Both the position numbers and the translations under genes were made by a program. The notes beneath the pieces are model-generated. The model was not told the origin of the DNA, did not search any database, and was given only the letters and a program-made list of their open reading frames with translations. A stretch of 64,000 bases of DNA from Stenogyne calaminthoides (lineage: Eukaryota > Streptophyta > Magnoliopsida > Lamiales > Lamiaceae), in the NCBI GenBank assembly GCA_037126765.1, contig JBBCBC010000027.1:7526406-7590405 (forward strand), written 5' to 3'. Position 1 is the first letter of the stretch. Each line of letters starts with the position of its first letter. This document shows, piece by piece, positions 36,206-46,881 of the stretch.

Positions 36206-36549
36206 CTCGTACTCTTATTATCATACTCGTATCTATGCAATCGAGGGTATACCTTATGCATAGGAAATCTAACCCCGTATGAACTATATATATATATAAC
36301 GAGTCTAACAAGACGAATATCCTATAATGTAGATAACGACACGGAAAGAATTTTTTTTTTTAAAAGGAGCAACGATAGACATTTAAAAGTAAGAAGTGAA
36401 TTTAGGTCTCAATTAATTTGTTGGACTATGATGCACAAATAAACCGGAAGATAAAAAAAACAACTAGAAAGAGAACATAACTCTGGGCCTTTAAAGAATC
36501 TGCCTTCGCCACTTATTGGGCTATAATTAAAATACAAAATATAAATTAT

Positions 36550-37726
36550 CGTAAAAATCTTATAAATTAATAAATTTTTTAAAATAATAATTTCTCCTAC
36601 CCGATTTAGGTCATTAAAAAATTGACCAATTCTGATAAGATAAAAATAATTTTTTTTAAAAAAATTCATATATAAATTAATAATTTCATCAATATCGTAA
36701 ATTAATAATTACTTCAAATTGCAAAATTAAGTAGGACAATTTAGTAAAATAAGAATCTATTATTTCTTGTTTGTTGTTAAACTCAAATTTATTTGGAGCT
36801 TATCTCTAATTTTTCTTATCTCATCCAATAATTCGGGTGTTTTGCTCAAATTGCGTTAAAAAGAAGAGTTCTAATTCCTATAAGGCCCTGTTTGGTTCGA
36901 GGATTGATTGGGATAGGCTAGGATTAGGATTTTAATCCCAACCAATCAACTGTTTGGTTTGTGGGATGAGGGCTCATGATATACTTCAAGTCCGGGTAAA
37001 AAATGTTTTAAATCCCTCCAAAGATGAATATGTCAATCACATGTGAAATGTGGGATAGAACATATCACAAATGCAATATTACAAATTGTTCTTCTATTGT
37101 TTGATAGATTCACAAGAATGAAGTGTGGTTGTTCAATTCAATTTAAGGTTATTTATGTCATTTCAATAGGTATCTCATTTAATTTCTCAATCAAATTCTA
37201 CAATCCAAACGCATATCTTGATTCAAACAAATATAGTCCAACCAATTCAATATTACTCTATCTCATTCAATCCTATCACACCTAATCAATTCAATCTCGT
37301 AAACCAAACATCCCCTAAGTGTTTCCTTTCTCGAATTGGTTTCAAAGATATTATATCTTCCTTGTCGTCATACTCCTAGTTATTCTAGATGATAATTGCA
37401 ACAATTTCTTCTAAACTTTGTATTTCATAACGTGTATCATTTTCATCGAGGTAATTTAATATGCTATTAACATTCATTTTGTTGTGGTATATATCAATCA
37501 TTTATCATTGTCTCTAGATTTTTTATGTCTTCTTCAATGTTGGTTGGGACCATTTAAATTTATTGATATTTCACCGCTCGAGCGAATTTTGCAATGTCAA
37601 AAACAATTTACTATAGAATCTTAGTGAACATTCATCGAACGGGAAAGAGAGTCTTTAAATTAATACCTCTCTAAAATAATAAATTTCCTCGGTCCCAACG
37701 ATATTAATTTATAGAGGTTTGTATTG
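36550..37726 (-). pseudogene. Degenerate pogo/Lemi derivative with nested Tourist-like MITE
   Basis: The left part (about 36550-36745) aligns with the left end of the intact copy at 41549-41768 (CTTATAAATTAATAA; TAAATTAATAATT). The right part (37316-37726) keeps transposase-derived pieces (GCGAATTTTGCAATGTC against GCGAATTTTACAATGTC at 42168) and the terminal block TTAATACCTCTCTAAAATAAT ending in AGGTTTGTATTG next to TA. The middle of the transposase is deleted. A MITE sits inside (36884-37315). Confidence 0.7.
36884..37315. mobile_element. PIF/Harbinger Tourist-like MITE
   Basis: The left end GGCCCTGTTTGGTT and the inverted right end GGGGATGTTTGGTT, with TAA on both sides (36881-36883, 37316-37318). 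432 bp, non-coding. A 3-bp TWA duplication and GGCCCTGTTTGG ends fit PIF/Harbinger. Confidence 0.8.
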
Positions 37727-37727
37727 T

Positions 37728-38891
37728 ACATATATATTATGAGTAAATCTCCCATATAATTTGTTCATAGTATAAATTTATACTACTATTAAACTTATAT
37801 CAACTTATATCATTACATTTATAAATTAGGATTATGATCATAGTATTAAATATTTTATTAGTATTAATTTATAAGAGTAGTTATATCAGTTTATAAATAT
37901 AATAATATCAATTTCATATTATGAACAAATTTTAGAGGAGAATCTATACATTTTGTAGCATTAATTGACATCATTAATTATGTAATCTTTGTCGAAATAA
38001 GTGGTTGCTGGAGTTAATTATATATACTTGGTGAAAAAAAAAATGAATGATTAATTTTTGTTGGTAATTTGGAGAAAAGAAATGAAAAGGATTTGGATGG
38101 GGGCACATGGTGGCATGTGAGGGTGACCCACAGCGTGAAAGATGAGATGCACTCCGTTTTTTTGCGGACTAAGGTCTCGTTGTAGGGTATTCACTATTCT
38201 TCTTTGTAAATTGTGATCGACATATCTAACCTTTATTACGGACACTTCTATTATCGTACATACAATTTCAATACCTATTTTAAGAAATTCTTGACGGTCA
38301 CTCACAATTTTAATTGCCTACAATTTTATTTTATTTTTAACTGGTCTCTTGTATAACAAGTTTATGCTATGAATTTGGATTATTTGATTCATTTCACTCG
38401 TTTTCAACACATTTTTTTAATTATTAAATTTGACTCGTATTAAATTTAATATATAAGTAAATTTAAATCAATTTCCTATATACTGTCATGTCTTTATGTT
38501 GAAGAAAAAAATTAGAAAGCATACTTGTTGAAGGACACCGTCGATGTGGGTGGAGGTGCTTGTGCGTGACATGGCGTCTCAAGAATTTGGACGCAGAAAA
38601 ACAACGATTTTTTTTTTACGAAGTGGCGATATTTACATTACGAGTTTTGAGTGAGAGTGAAAACGGTTCGGTCCAAGCGGTTTGTCGGTTTTTCCGATTT
38701 TCTCCGGTTCAACACGGTCTAACCATAAAAACGGTTATTTGGGGTTAATTGGACCGGTCTCCTGGCCGATTCTCAGATTAAACGGTTGAGCAAGCCGATC
38801 GTAAGACGGGTTCAAAAACACTTTGCTATGAACACGTTTCTGGGAGATTTTTCTCTCTTTGGTGTGTGGCTTTATTTTCGGGAATTAACTT
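37728..38891. other. Non-coding DNA
   Basis: No gene recognised. 38520-38820 is less AT-rich, with repeated CGGTT/ACGGTT words (AAAACGGTTCGGTCC, AAAACGGTTATTTGG), possibly an old repeat arm. The short open frames there have no domain. Confidence 0.45.
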
Positions 38892-38900
38892 ATTGAAATT

Positions 38901-38947
38901 GAGTGCCACTAAACACACCCCAAAATTCTCTAAACACGCCCCATAAA

Positions 38948-38995
<48 letters not shown>

Positions 38996-39891
38996 GATTA
39001 AGTTACCCTATGTAAATATGGGGTATTATTTATCTTTTAAATTTTATTTACTTTAATTTTAGTCTTCTAAATTTTTATTTTCACTTTGAAATTGATCCTT
39101 TACTTTTTGTCAATCTAGTTTTTTAAAATTTATACATGGAAAAATAATTGAAAATTTTGAAAAATTAAATTAAAATATAAAAATAACAATATGTTTAAAA
39201 AAACTAAATTATAAAATAAAAAAAATAAAAAATATCTGAAAAAAAATTAAATTAAATGTTACAATATTATAAAAGAAACAGTTAAATCTTCAAAAATAAG
39301 TAAATTAAGAAAAATTCAAAAATCAATTAAAACTAAATAAACTATTAAAAAACAAAATAAATCTTCAAAATTAATTTAATTAAATTTTTTTTTCAGATTT
39401 TATTTAGATTTAATTTAACTAGTTTTTAGATTTAGTTATTTTTTAAATATTTTACAGATTTCATTTAATTTTTTTAGTTTATTTAATTTAAATATTTTTA
39501 AAAAAATAGTCAATTTTTTATGTTTTTATTTTGTATATAGCTATTTTATGATTTTGAAGATTTTTTTATAATTAATTTTTTAAAATTTATTTATTTTTGA
39601 AATAATTTAATTAATTTTTTAATAATATATTTATGATTTTATATAATATTTTAAGAAATTTCCTTAAAAAAATAATGAATACAAAGATATTAAATGATAT
39701 TTTTAGGAGATAAACGTTAATGAGAAATGGAAAGGAAGGAAACTGTTCTTTTTATATTTTGATAGAGGAATGATATAATAGGGAAGAAATGGGGTGTGTT
39801 TAGTAATGCATATTAATTTTTTAATTTTATTGGGGTATACTTAACAAATAGAGTGTGTTTAGAAGATTGTGGGATGTATTTAGTGGCACTC
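38901..39891. mobile_element. Non-autonomous MULE-type element B (~1 kb)
   Basis: Ends GAGTGCCACTAAACACACCC and, inverted, GAGTGCCACTAAATACATCC. Perfect 9-bp TSD ATTGAAATT (38892-38900, 39892-39900). 991 bp with a TA microsatellite near the left end. It is the inverse-orientation relative of element A at 25227-27164 and gives the uninterrupted structure of the family. Confidence 0.9.
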
Positions 39892-39949
39892 ATTGAAATT
39901 ATCACACTTAAATTTGCATACATAGGCAAATTTAGGATTTGGTAACAAG

Positions 39950-40600
39950 TGACATTATTGAGGAGGAGTTGGACGTGTTCCAGTGGAAGTAGTTTTGTTG
40001 GCGATTCCTTTAAAGGTTTCAGCGTTTTCATGGAAAGCCATGAGCGAGAAGATACCAACGAAAGACAATTTATTGAAATGTGGCGTTGTGGTTGAAGTTG
40101 GGGCCGGTACGTATTCGTTGTGTCCTTGTGCTTTGGAAACTCCAAGTTATTTACTCATCACTTGCTCTTCGCCCTTATTGGTTTGGAACTCTATTTTCAA
40201 TTGGGTCGGGAATCACCTTTTTATTCTTCAAGTATTAAAGAGCATTTTTTGGAGTTTGTGAGTTCTGAGTCTAATGCCGTTAGAAGGAAAATTTTGGGTT
40301 TAATTTGGCAATGCACCATTTGGAAGCTGTGGAATTTTAGAAACGGGGTGATCTTCAAAGAGTTACACTCTGGATAAATTGATTGATGGAGTTAAATTTA
40401 GTATATGGAAGTGGATCCGTTCCCATTATCCATTATCGCTCACCGTTCTAGCGCATCTTTGGAATGGTGATCCGTTAGTTTACTGTCTATCTAAAATGTA
40501 ACATCAGGTTGTTGAGTCTTTATTGTGTACATTGTTTCGAGATTTCGAATACCCCTTTTACTCGCTTAATAATATTTCGTATTTACATTCTTAAAAAAAA
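39950..40600 (+). pseudogene. LINE 3' fragment (RT zinc-binding domain) with A-rich tail
   Basis: The plus strand encodes the C-terminal zinc-binding domain typical of plant L1 ORF2: AIPLKVSAFSWKAMSEKIPT, then CPCALETPSYLLITC, then LVWNSIFNWVG. A frameshift near 40230 moves the frame to IWQCTIWKLWNFRNGVIF. An untranslated tail ends in an A run (40591-40600). Only the last ~650 bp of a LINE are present, as in 5'-truncated insertions. Confidence 0.85.
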
Positions 40601-40769
40601 CAATTAACATTACTAACCTAAAAGTATATTTAATGATCAGTGAAAATTTAGATTGTCTTTTTTTTTTTTGGAGTGATTAATTTACCCATAATTTTTAACT
40701 TGCTTACTTTGTAGATGATTTGCACTATATGTACAAGTTTTCACAAGAGAACAACTCATTATTTCTAGG

Positions 40770-41290
40770 GGGAGTCACTATAAGGTACAAAGTCATTCCC
40801 CAAGTGACTCTAAGATACAAAGTAATTTTATTTTGACTATAAGGTATAAAAATATGGTTAAAAAGTCTAAGTTGTCATTTTGTCTATCTTCTGCACTTCT
40901 GATACGTTTTTTGCACTTCTGACGCATTTTGGAGTGCAATTTTTTTTATTTTTTGCACTACTAGGCCAATTTTGGAGTGCAGTTTTTTAAATTTTCTACA
41001 CTTTCATTTTTTTTATTCTACTTTTTATTAGTTGTAATTTTTTATATAATTTAATTTAAATTTCAAATTTTATAAAATTTAATTTAAATTTCAAATTTTA
41101 TAAAATTTATATTTCGAATATGCACTTTCCCAAAATAATATGTATTTTCCCAAAATGCGTACTTGGTCAAAACAAAAAAATAAAATTATTAATAAATACA
41201 AAAATGAGATAAGGGGTATTTTTGGTACAAATTGTATCTTAAAGTCACTTTAAAGTCATTTTAAAGATACTTTATACCTTAGAGTCTTTT
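40770..41290. mobile_element. MITE-like inverted-repeat element
   Basis: The left arm GAGTCACTATAAGGTACAAA, repeated as GTGACTCTAAGATACAAAG, pairs with the right arm, which reads inverted GACTCTAAGGTATAAAGT. AT-rich interior with two TTTTGGAGTGCA units. No clear TSD, so the superfamily is open. Confidence 0.5.
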
Positions 41291-41548
41291 TGTTAAAAAC
41301 TTTGTAGTAGAGTTTAATTAATTCTTATTTCTATACATTATTCATTCATTTTCTTGCTAATTTTTATCCATCTTTAGAAAAATGTAAAATTACACCACCC
41401 AATTCATTTTCTTACGGGCAATGAAGTTTAAATTGAAAAGTCAACAAATTTTTAAATTGAAAACTTTAAAAAGTTCTAATCATTGTTATCTTTAATATAT
41501 AATTTGTAAATTATTTTAGATCTCAATATATAAAGTTGTTATGCAATA

Positions 41549-43756
41549 CAGTATAACCTTATAAATTAATACTTGATAAATTAATAACCTCTCTAAAATA
41601 ATATTTTTCTCCGGTCCAGACTTGGGCCCAAAGCGTAAATTAATAAGTTCGATAAATTAGTATGATAATATTTTTTTAAGACCCCTATAACATACAAGGG
41701 TCCCATCAACATCATAAATTAATAATCTCATAAAATTACAAAGATAACTAAGACAACTTAATAAAATATGACTCTAGTGTTGATTGTTTTCTATTGAAAT
41801 TCAAATCAAAATGAATCTCATCTCTCACTTTTCTCACGGCACTTAAAAGCTCTAGTGTGGTATTCGTTGATTGCATAAAGAAATTATGAAGGATTTTCGG
41901 TGCTGCTATTGCTTCTTTTCGCAGCTCTAATGGTATCGTATCATCTTGAGCTTCATCCTCAATTAGATTTTCAATAATAGTATCAATAACTTCTCCTAAA
42001 CTTTGGATTTGTGAACATCCTTCATTTTCACATTGATAATCCAATAGATGATTGACATCCATTTGATTGTGATGACTAAAATTTTTAATCAATGCGGTGA
42101 GTTCATCAGTGTCTGCTTCAATATCCGCATCATGTAAATTTGTTGAATCTTCTTCATTCACTGAGCGAATTTTACAATGTCTGAAACAATTGGCTATTGT
42201 CTCTTGCTGCACATTTATAGTCCAGGCTGAGACCGCAAGATTGATGGCGTCTAGAACATTAAGCTTTTCTGGATTGGATTGTCCCAACTCATGGCCTTCT
42301 AGTATCATACGGTAGAGCCTCCTACGATAGTGCATCTTGAAAGCTCTTATTATCTCAGCATCACAAGGTTGAACCTTTGATGTCATGTTAGGTGGTAGAA
42401 AGAACAACTCAACATTTTGTAGTCCTTCAACAATTTTGGGATGGGCAGGACAATTATCTACCACCAACAAAAATTTTCTACCATGCATTTTTCGATCAAG
42501 ATAACAAACATATTCATCAAAAAAATACACTAGTCATCCATGCTCTCTTGCTAGCACGATATTCATAATTTAAGCAACTCATATTCACATTCTTGAAGCA
42601 ACGTGGTTTAGCATACTTACCAATGATCCATAAAGGAATTTTCTCTGATCCATCTTCATTGCAACAGATAACAACATTAAGCCTTTCTTTATCCTGTTTC
42701 TTTCCTTCCAATTGCTTCGTTGCAAGAGAATGATCGGCTTGTAACCTGTAAAACAAATCAGTTTCATCCATATTAAACACATCTTTCATAGGGAACTGGT
42801 TTATTTTCTCCCTTATAAACTCCAATTGTTTCTCCATTTCTTGTGTGTCAACAGAGCCACTTTCTCCGAAACGACAAAATGACTTGATACCATGTCTCAT
42901 CTTAAACTTCTCGAGCCAGTCTTGAGAAAATTTGTACAACCCATCAGGTTGTTGAGGATATAAAATCTTCATTGTCTCTCTCACCTTCTCCAAAATGAGC
43001 TCTCCTGATATATTCACACGGTCTCGGTATTGCATAAACCACTCATAAACAACCTTTTCCATATCTGGAAACTTTGTTGGTTTGTGCCTCTTCGTTTCTC
43101 CCCCCCTTTTCTAAGTTAACATCAAGATACTCAGATGACCTTTTGAGAGTGTTTGAAATAGTACCTTGACTAACTTTCAAATGAAAATTCTGATCGAGCC
43201 AGTGCTGCAAGTCTCTTTGGGTGAGGGTGGGATGATCTCTCTTGTACTCACATAGTGACTTGCGTATTTGATCGGTCATGGTTTTTTTTTCAACACCTAG
43301 AAGTCATTGTATTTTTTGGTATGTTATTACAAATTTTTTGCTATATATATATAGTAATTCTTTTATAAGTATTTATTATTTAACATACATATGAATCTTA
43401 AACATTAAATAATTAGATGATTCAAGTTCTTATTGAACATACATATGAAACCTAAACATTAATTCAATAATATGAATCTTAAACATTAAATAATTAGATG
43501 ATTCAAGTTCTTATTGAATATACGTATGAATTTTAAACATTAAATAAGATGATTCAAGTTCCTAACATTTAATACTCATTAATATCTCTATAATATTGAA
43601 TTTAAATTCATGAATTCTGATGTAATTAATTTAAATTAAATGAATATAGAATACCTCTTTAAATTTATAAATTAATAATTTATCGATTAATTAATACCTC
43701 TCTAAAATTAATATTTTTTCCGGTCCTAACTGTATTAATTTATATAGGTTATATTG
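41549..43756 (-). mobile_element. pogo-like DNA transposon (Emigrant/Lemi type), near complete
   Basis: Ends CAGTATAACCTTATAAATTA and, inverted, CAATATAACCTATATAAATT, flanked by TA on both sides (41547-41548, 43757-43758). They resemble the Arabidopsis Emigrant/Lemi1 end (CAGTAAAACCTCTATAAATT). Subterminal blocks containing AACCTCTCTAAAATAATATT and ACCTCTCTAAAATTAATATT repeat at both ends in direct orientation. It encodes one transposase on the minus strand with only two frame breaks. 2208 bp. Confidence 0.92.
41748..43279 (-). pseudogene. pogo/Tigger-family DDD transposase, two homopolymer frameshifts
   Basis: Cut-and-paste transposase of the Tc1/mariner superfamily, about 510 codons, a normal length for pogo. 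Order: N-terminal helix-turn-helix, LTQRDLQHWLDQNFHLKVSQ (43043-43279); Tc5/CENPB-type second HTH, DWLEKFKMRHGIKSF; DDE_1 catalytic core with first Asp in NMDETDLFYR (about 42745-42772), second in VVDNCPAHP (about 42437-42465) and third in QPCDAEIIRAF (about 42349-42372), all present; C-terminal tail. Starts MTDQIRKSLC at 43279. Breaks: a G run (43100-43106) between the first HTH and the rest, and a T run (42519-42525) before FDEYVCYL. Each needs a single base, so sequencing error is possible. Confidence 0.92.
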
Positions 43757-43758
43757 TA

Positions 43759-44970
43759 CTTAAAATGTGAAGAATTAAAAGATATAAAAAAAAATGGTTC
43801 CCCTTGTGGTGAGGTGATGTTCCCCCTGTTGTGGTGGTTGCGGTTCCGATTGCAGTGTGATTGCGGTATTGAGTTGTAGTCTGGGTGGCCCCTCTCTTGT
43901 GGTAATTGCGGTTTTGGTCTACAGCGAAACGAAAAGATGTTGCTATATGCCCGGTGGTCAAAGGAACTATTGTAACTGATTATTTTAGAAAACTATTTTA
44001 ATTGGTCAATTAACTTTTAAAAATATATATATAAAAATGAATGACGGTGATGCTGCGTAGACAATGTCGATATTTTAAACATGGTCTGTTAATATTTGTG
44101 AGTCATGAGTCGATCATTTATATTTTTCCCAAAAAAAAAAAAAATTCATAAATTGATAGTATTTTATCTTCCCAATCTTTAATCTTGAATTGAAAAAAAA
44201 TTATGCCTTAAATTAATAATTTTAGGAAGACTTACTAATATATAAATTTCATAATTGCAACTTATAAGTACAAACGATTGCATATAAGTATGTACATTTG
44301 CACTTTCGAGTGCAACTCTAACTATATATATAATAAATTTTGTACATATTAATAAGTTGATCCCAAATTTTACACCTATTAGTCATTTTTCCATAGTTTT
44401 ATTATTTTTTAAATCTTGAATTGACATTATTTCTAAAAATAATAATTATCTCTATTTAATATTCATGAAGTGAGCAAATTGACTCTATGCAAAATGTGGT
44501 CTCCTTGAGAGAAGACAAAGATAGGTCATTTGATTTAGAGTTGCACGTTATGACGACTAATAAAGCTAAAACAAAAATTGATGTATCGAGTTGTAGTGCG
44601 TATATATATTTAATTATTTATATATTTACCATGCATGTCTACTTAAGTTAGCTGGCAAACACTAATGGTTGTTTCATGTTAACCTGATATTAAGCAGCCG
44701 CAGTAAGCTTATTATAAAATTGTCCTTTTTGATTGATTAGATATCACAACTAATATTACACCGCATATCTAATTAATAATTTACATAATCTATATGCTTT
44801 TGGGGGTTTATGAAATTATTCCACGTTTTCGGAAATAATTTTTTTGTTTTTCAAAATTATCATCACTTAATTTTTATTTTCATAGTATTGTTTTCTAATC
44901 TCAACAATCAACAACAACAATAATTAAAAATAAAAAATATAAATAATAGTATTAATAGTAATAATAATGA
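43759..44970. other. Non-coding DNA
   Basis: No gene recognised. 43795-43985 is GC-richer with TGCGGTTNNGGT-like words and is probably another repeat end; the rest is AT-rich. Confidence 0.5.
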
Positions 44971-44974
44971 CAAA

Positions 44975-45062
44975 GTGGGGTAGCTCAAGTGGTTAGAGCA
45001 CCACTAACTATGCCGTGAGAACATGGGTTTGAGTCACCATTTGCTCGATAAGAAAATATATA
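44975..45062 (+). mobile_element. tRNA-derived SINE (copy 2)
   Basis: Starts GTGGGGTAGCTCAAGTGGTT with an A box TAGCTCAAGTGG (44981-44992) and B box GGTTTGAGTCA (45026-45036). The region between and after aligns with 23578-23656, for example GAGTCACCATTTGCT against GAGTCACCGTTTGCT. The acceptor-stem complement of a real tRNA is absent. Confidence 0.7.
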
Positions 45063-45203
45063 ATTGTAATACTTATAAAATTATATTATTGTTAAAATAC
45101 AGTTATAATAGTAAAATCAGTAATAAATAACATTATTTTTTTTGAATTAATATCTTCAACCATCAATAATAATTATATTTTTAAATTTAAATTTCAACAA
45201 TTG

Positions 45204-45399
45204 TTAATAAAAGAAATTCAAACAACACTTATATTTCATTTCTGAACAATATCAATCATAAAAATTATCATTCTTATGTCCTTTCATTCACGTTTTCATT
45301 CTATTCAGTCATAATTTCATTCAGGTATACCAATCATAACCTAAAGTTGCTTCTAATTATCATGGTTTTCACAAAACTCAGGCACATGTGGATGTGGAC
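45204..45399 (+). repeat. 196-bp 5' flank, repeated at 62809-63004
   Basis: TTAATAAAAGAAATTCAAAC through GTGGATGTGGAC is present before both LTRs with only a handful of substitutions. It is non-coding and has no polypurine tract. Confidence 0.85.
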
Positions 45400-46834
45400 T
45401 GTTGAGAAATTTATTGAGTTTTGATAAAAGTTCCAACACAGATGTAATAGGACCAGTCAGAAACTGTTAGCTTACTGATGTTTCATATTGAGAACTAGGT
45501 TTACCAGTTGTTAATTGATGTATAGAACAACTGATGTATGAATTAGATTAGACCACACATTGAGGGGGAACTCAATGTGTATAGCTCTTAGTCTTGAAGA
45601 TCAGTTATGAAGATATACTATGAAGATCAGAAGAGAAGATCTGAAGATATCAAGACTGAAGATAGATAGAGTACATCAGATGAAGTCAGTAAGTTGAGCT
45701 AAGACAACTTACAACCAAAGACTTCAAATGGGGCAAATCAGTTCATCTGATCTGTTCAGTTCCAAGAAAGTGTTCTGGAAGTTCAATATACTTTCAGAAA
45801 GGCCGATCAGACGACAAGCATAAAACCTATCAAGACCAGATTCATGGTACTTGCTAGCCAATGAGAAATCGACACGACAGTACGGAACTGATAGGACTCT
45901 GGGTTGGAGGCTCAATGTTCAACAGCTAGAAAGGACAAAGTTGCATGCTTTAGGCCATACCGCCTCTGGGATGAATCATATCAACCCTGCAAACCTACCT
46001 AAAATAGATCGATATTCGAATTGCTCTCCAACGGCTAATTCGAATTCGGGCCTATAAATAAGGGATCAAACCTTCTGAGTAAGGTTACGGAAATTATCTA
46101 CAAGCAAAAGCTCTCAAGATTTCCGCACGAAGAACACAATCACAAGAGTTATTCTTAAGTGTTCATCCCTTAGTTCTTAGCAGAATACTTATCCTCTAGC
46201 TTTAGGCTAATCAGAAGATATGATAGTATTCCAGTTGGAACAAAATAAATCTTATACCAAAACTGTGTTAGGTTAAGTTAGTTATAGCAGGATTTCTATC
46301 TAGGGTTTCTAGATTAGATTTCTGGGATTGGTTGAGTGTGAACTCGTTAAATATTTGTTGGTTGTACTGTGTTGGACTAACACATTAAAATCAGTCCAGT
46401 TGGTAAAGTTGGTGCCCCTACTGATAGGGAAGAGTGGACGTAGGACAAGTTGTCCAAACCACTATAAATTTGTGTGTCTTTAATCTGCTTTACACATACT
46501 TGCACACTACTCTTGTTATCTGCATGCATATTCTGTACCATGATTAGATTAACACTTTAGTTATCTGATTCAAACCAGATTGGTCAGAATCTTTAGTTGA
46601 GTAAAACTGGTTTTCACACGGGTTAACTAATCTTCCGCACCATCAGTTAAACTGATAGACGCCAAACTGATCTGCATGTCAGATCAGTAAGTCGGATATT
46701 AGTCCAAACTGATCCACTTCGCACTCTGATCAGATAAACGTGCAAATCACATCTGATCCACGAAAAGTTTTTGAAGTCTATTCACCCCTCCCCTCTAGAC
46801 TTCAACCCTTACTGAAACCCGTTCGGGACCTACA
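45400..46834 (+). repeat. Sirevirus LTR (left copy, 1435 bp)
   Basis: Begins TGTTGAGAAATTTATTGAG and ends GGGACCTACA before the primer-binding site. The TATA box is at 46053-46060. The right copy starts at 63005 and runs off the window. The exact LTR start is inferred from the TG and from likeness to the solo LTR start at 51362. Confidence 0.78.
46027..46060 (+). promoter_or_regulatory. Sirevirus LTR core promoter: MSA-like element plus TATA box
   Basis: TCCAACGGCTA (46027-46037) fits the plant M-phase-specific activator consensus YCYAACGGYYA at every position. TATAAATA follows at 46053-46060. Both are kept in the right copy (63619-63629 and 63645-63652). A CCAAT sequence (GCCAATGAGA, about 45857) lies further upstream. 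MSA elements are known to bind three-repeat MYB factors and confer G2/M expression; activity here is inferred. Confidence 0.55.
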
Positions 46835-46850
46835 AGTGGTATCAGAGCAG
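46835..46850 (+). other. Primer-binding site of the Sirevirus element
   Basis: AGTGGTATCAGAGCAG immediately after the LTR matches the initiator-tRNA-Met site used by many plant copia elements. Confidence 0.85.
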
Positions 46851-46881
46851 TGGTTCTTCCGACCACTGGCTTTGAATATCA

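Noticed and set aside
38520..38830. Possible host exon (less AT-rich, short open frame)
   Set aside because: No domain, no splice support, and repeated ACGGTT words suggest a repeat arm.
40120..40377. Separate host gene on the plus strand
   Set aside because: It is the frame-shifted continuation of the LINE zinc-binding domain starting at 39983.
43749..43961. 70-codon Thr/His-rich minus frame
   Set aside because: Short, low complexity, adjacent to a transposon end, no domain.
44975..45062. A tRNA gene
   Set aside because: A and B boxes are present, but no acceptor-stem pairing or proper anticodon loop could be drawn, and a diverged copy with TSD exists elsewhere; called a SINE.
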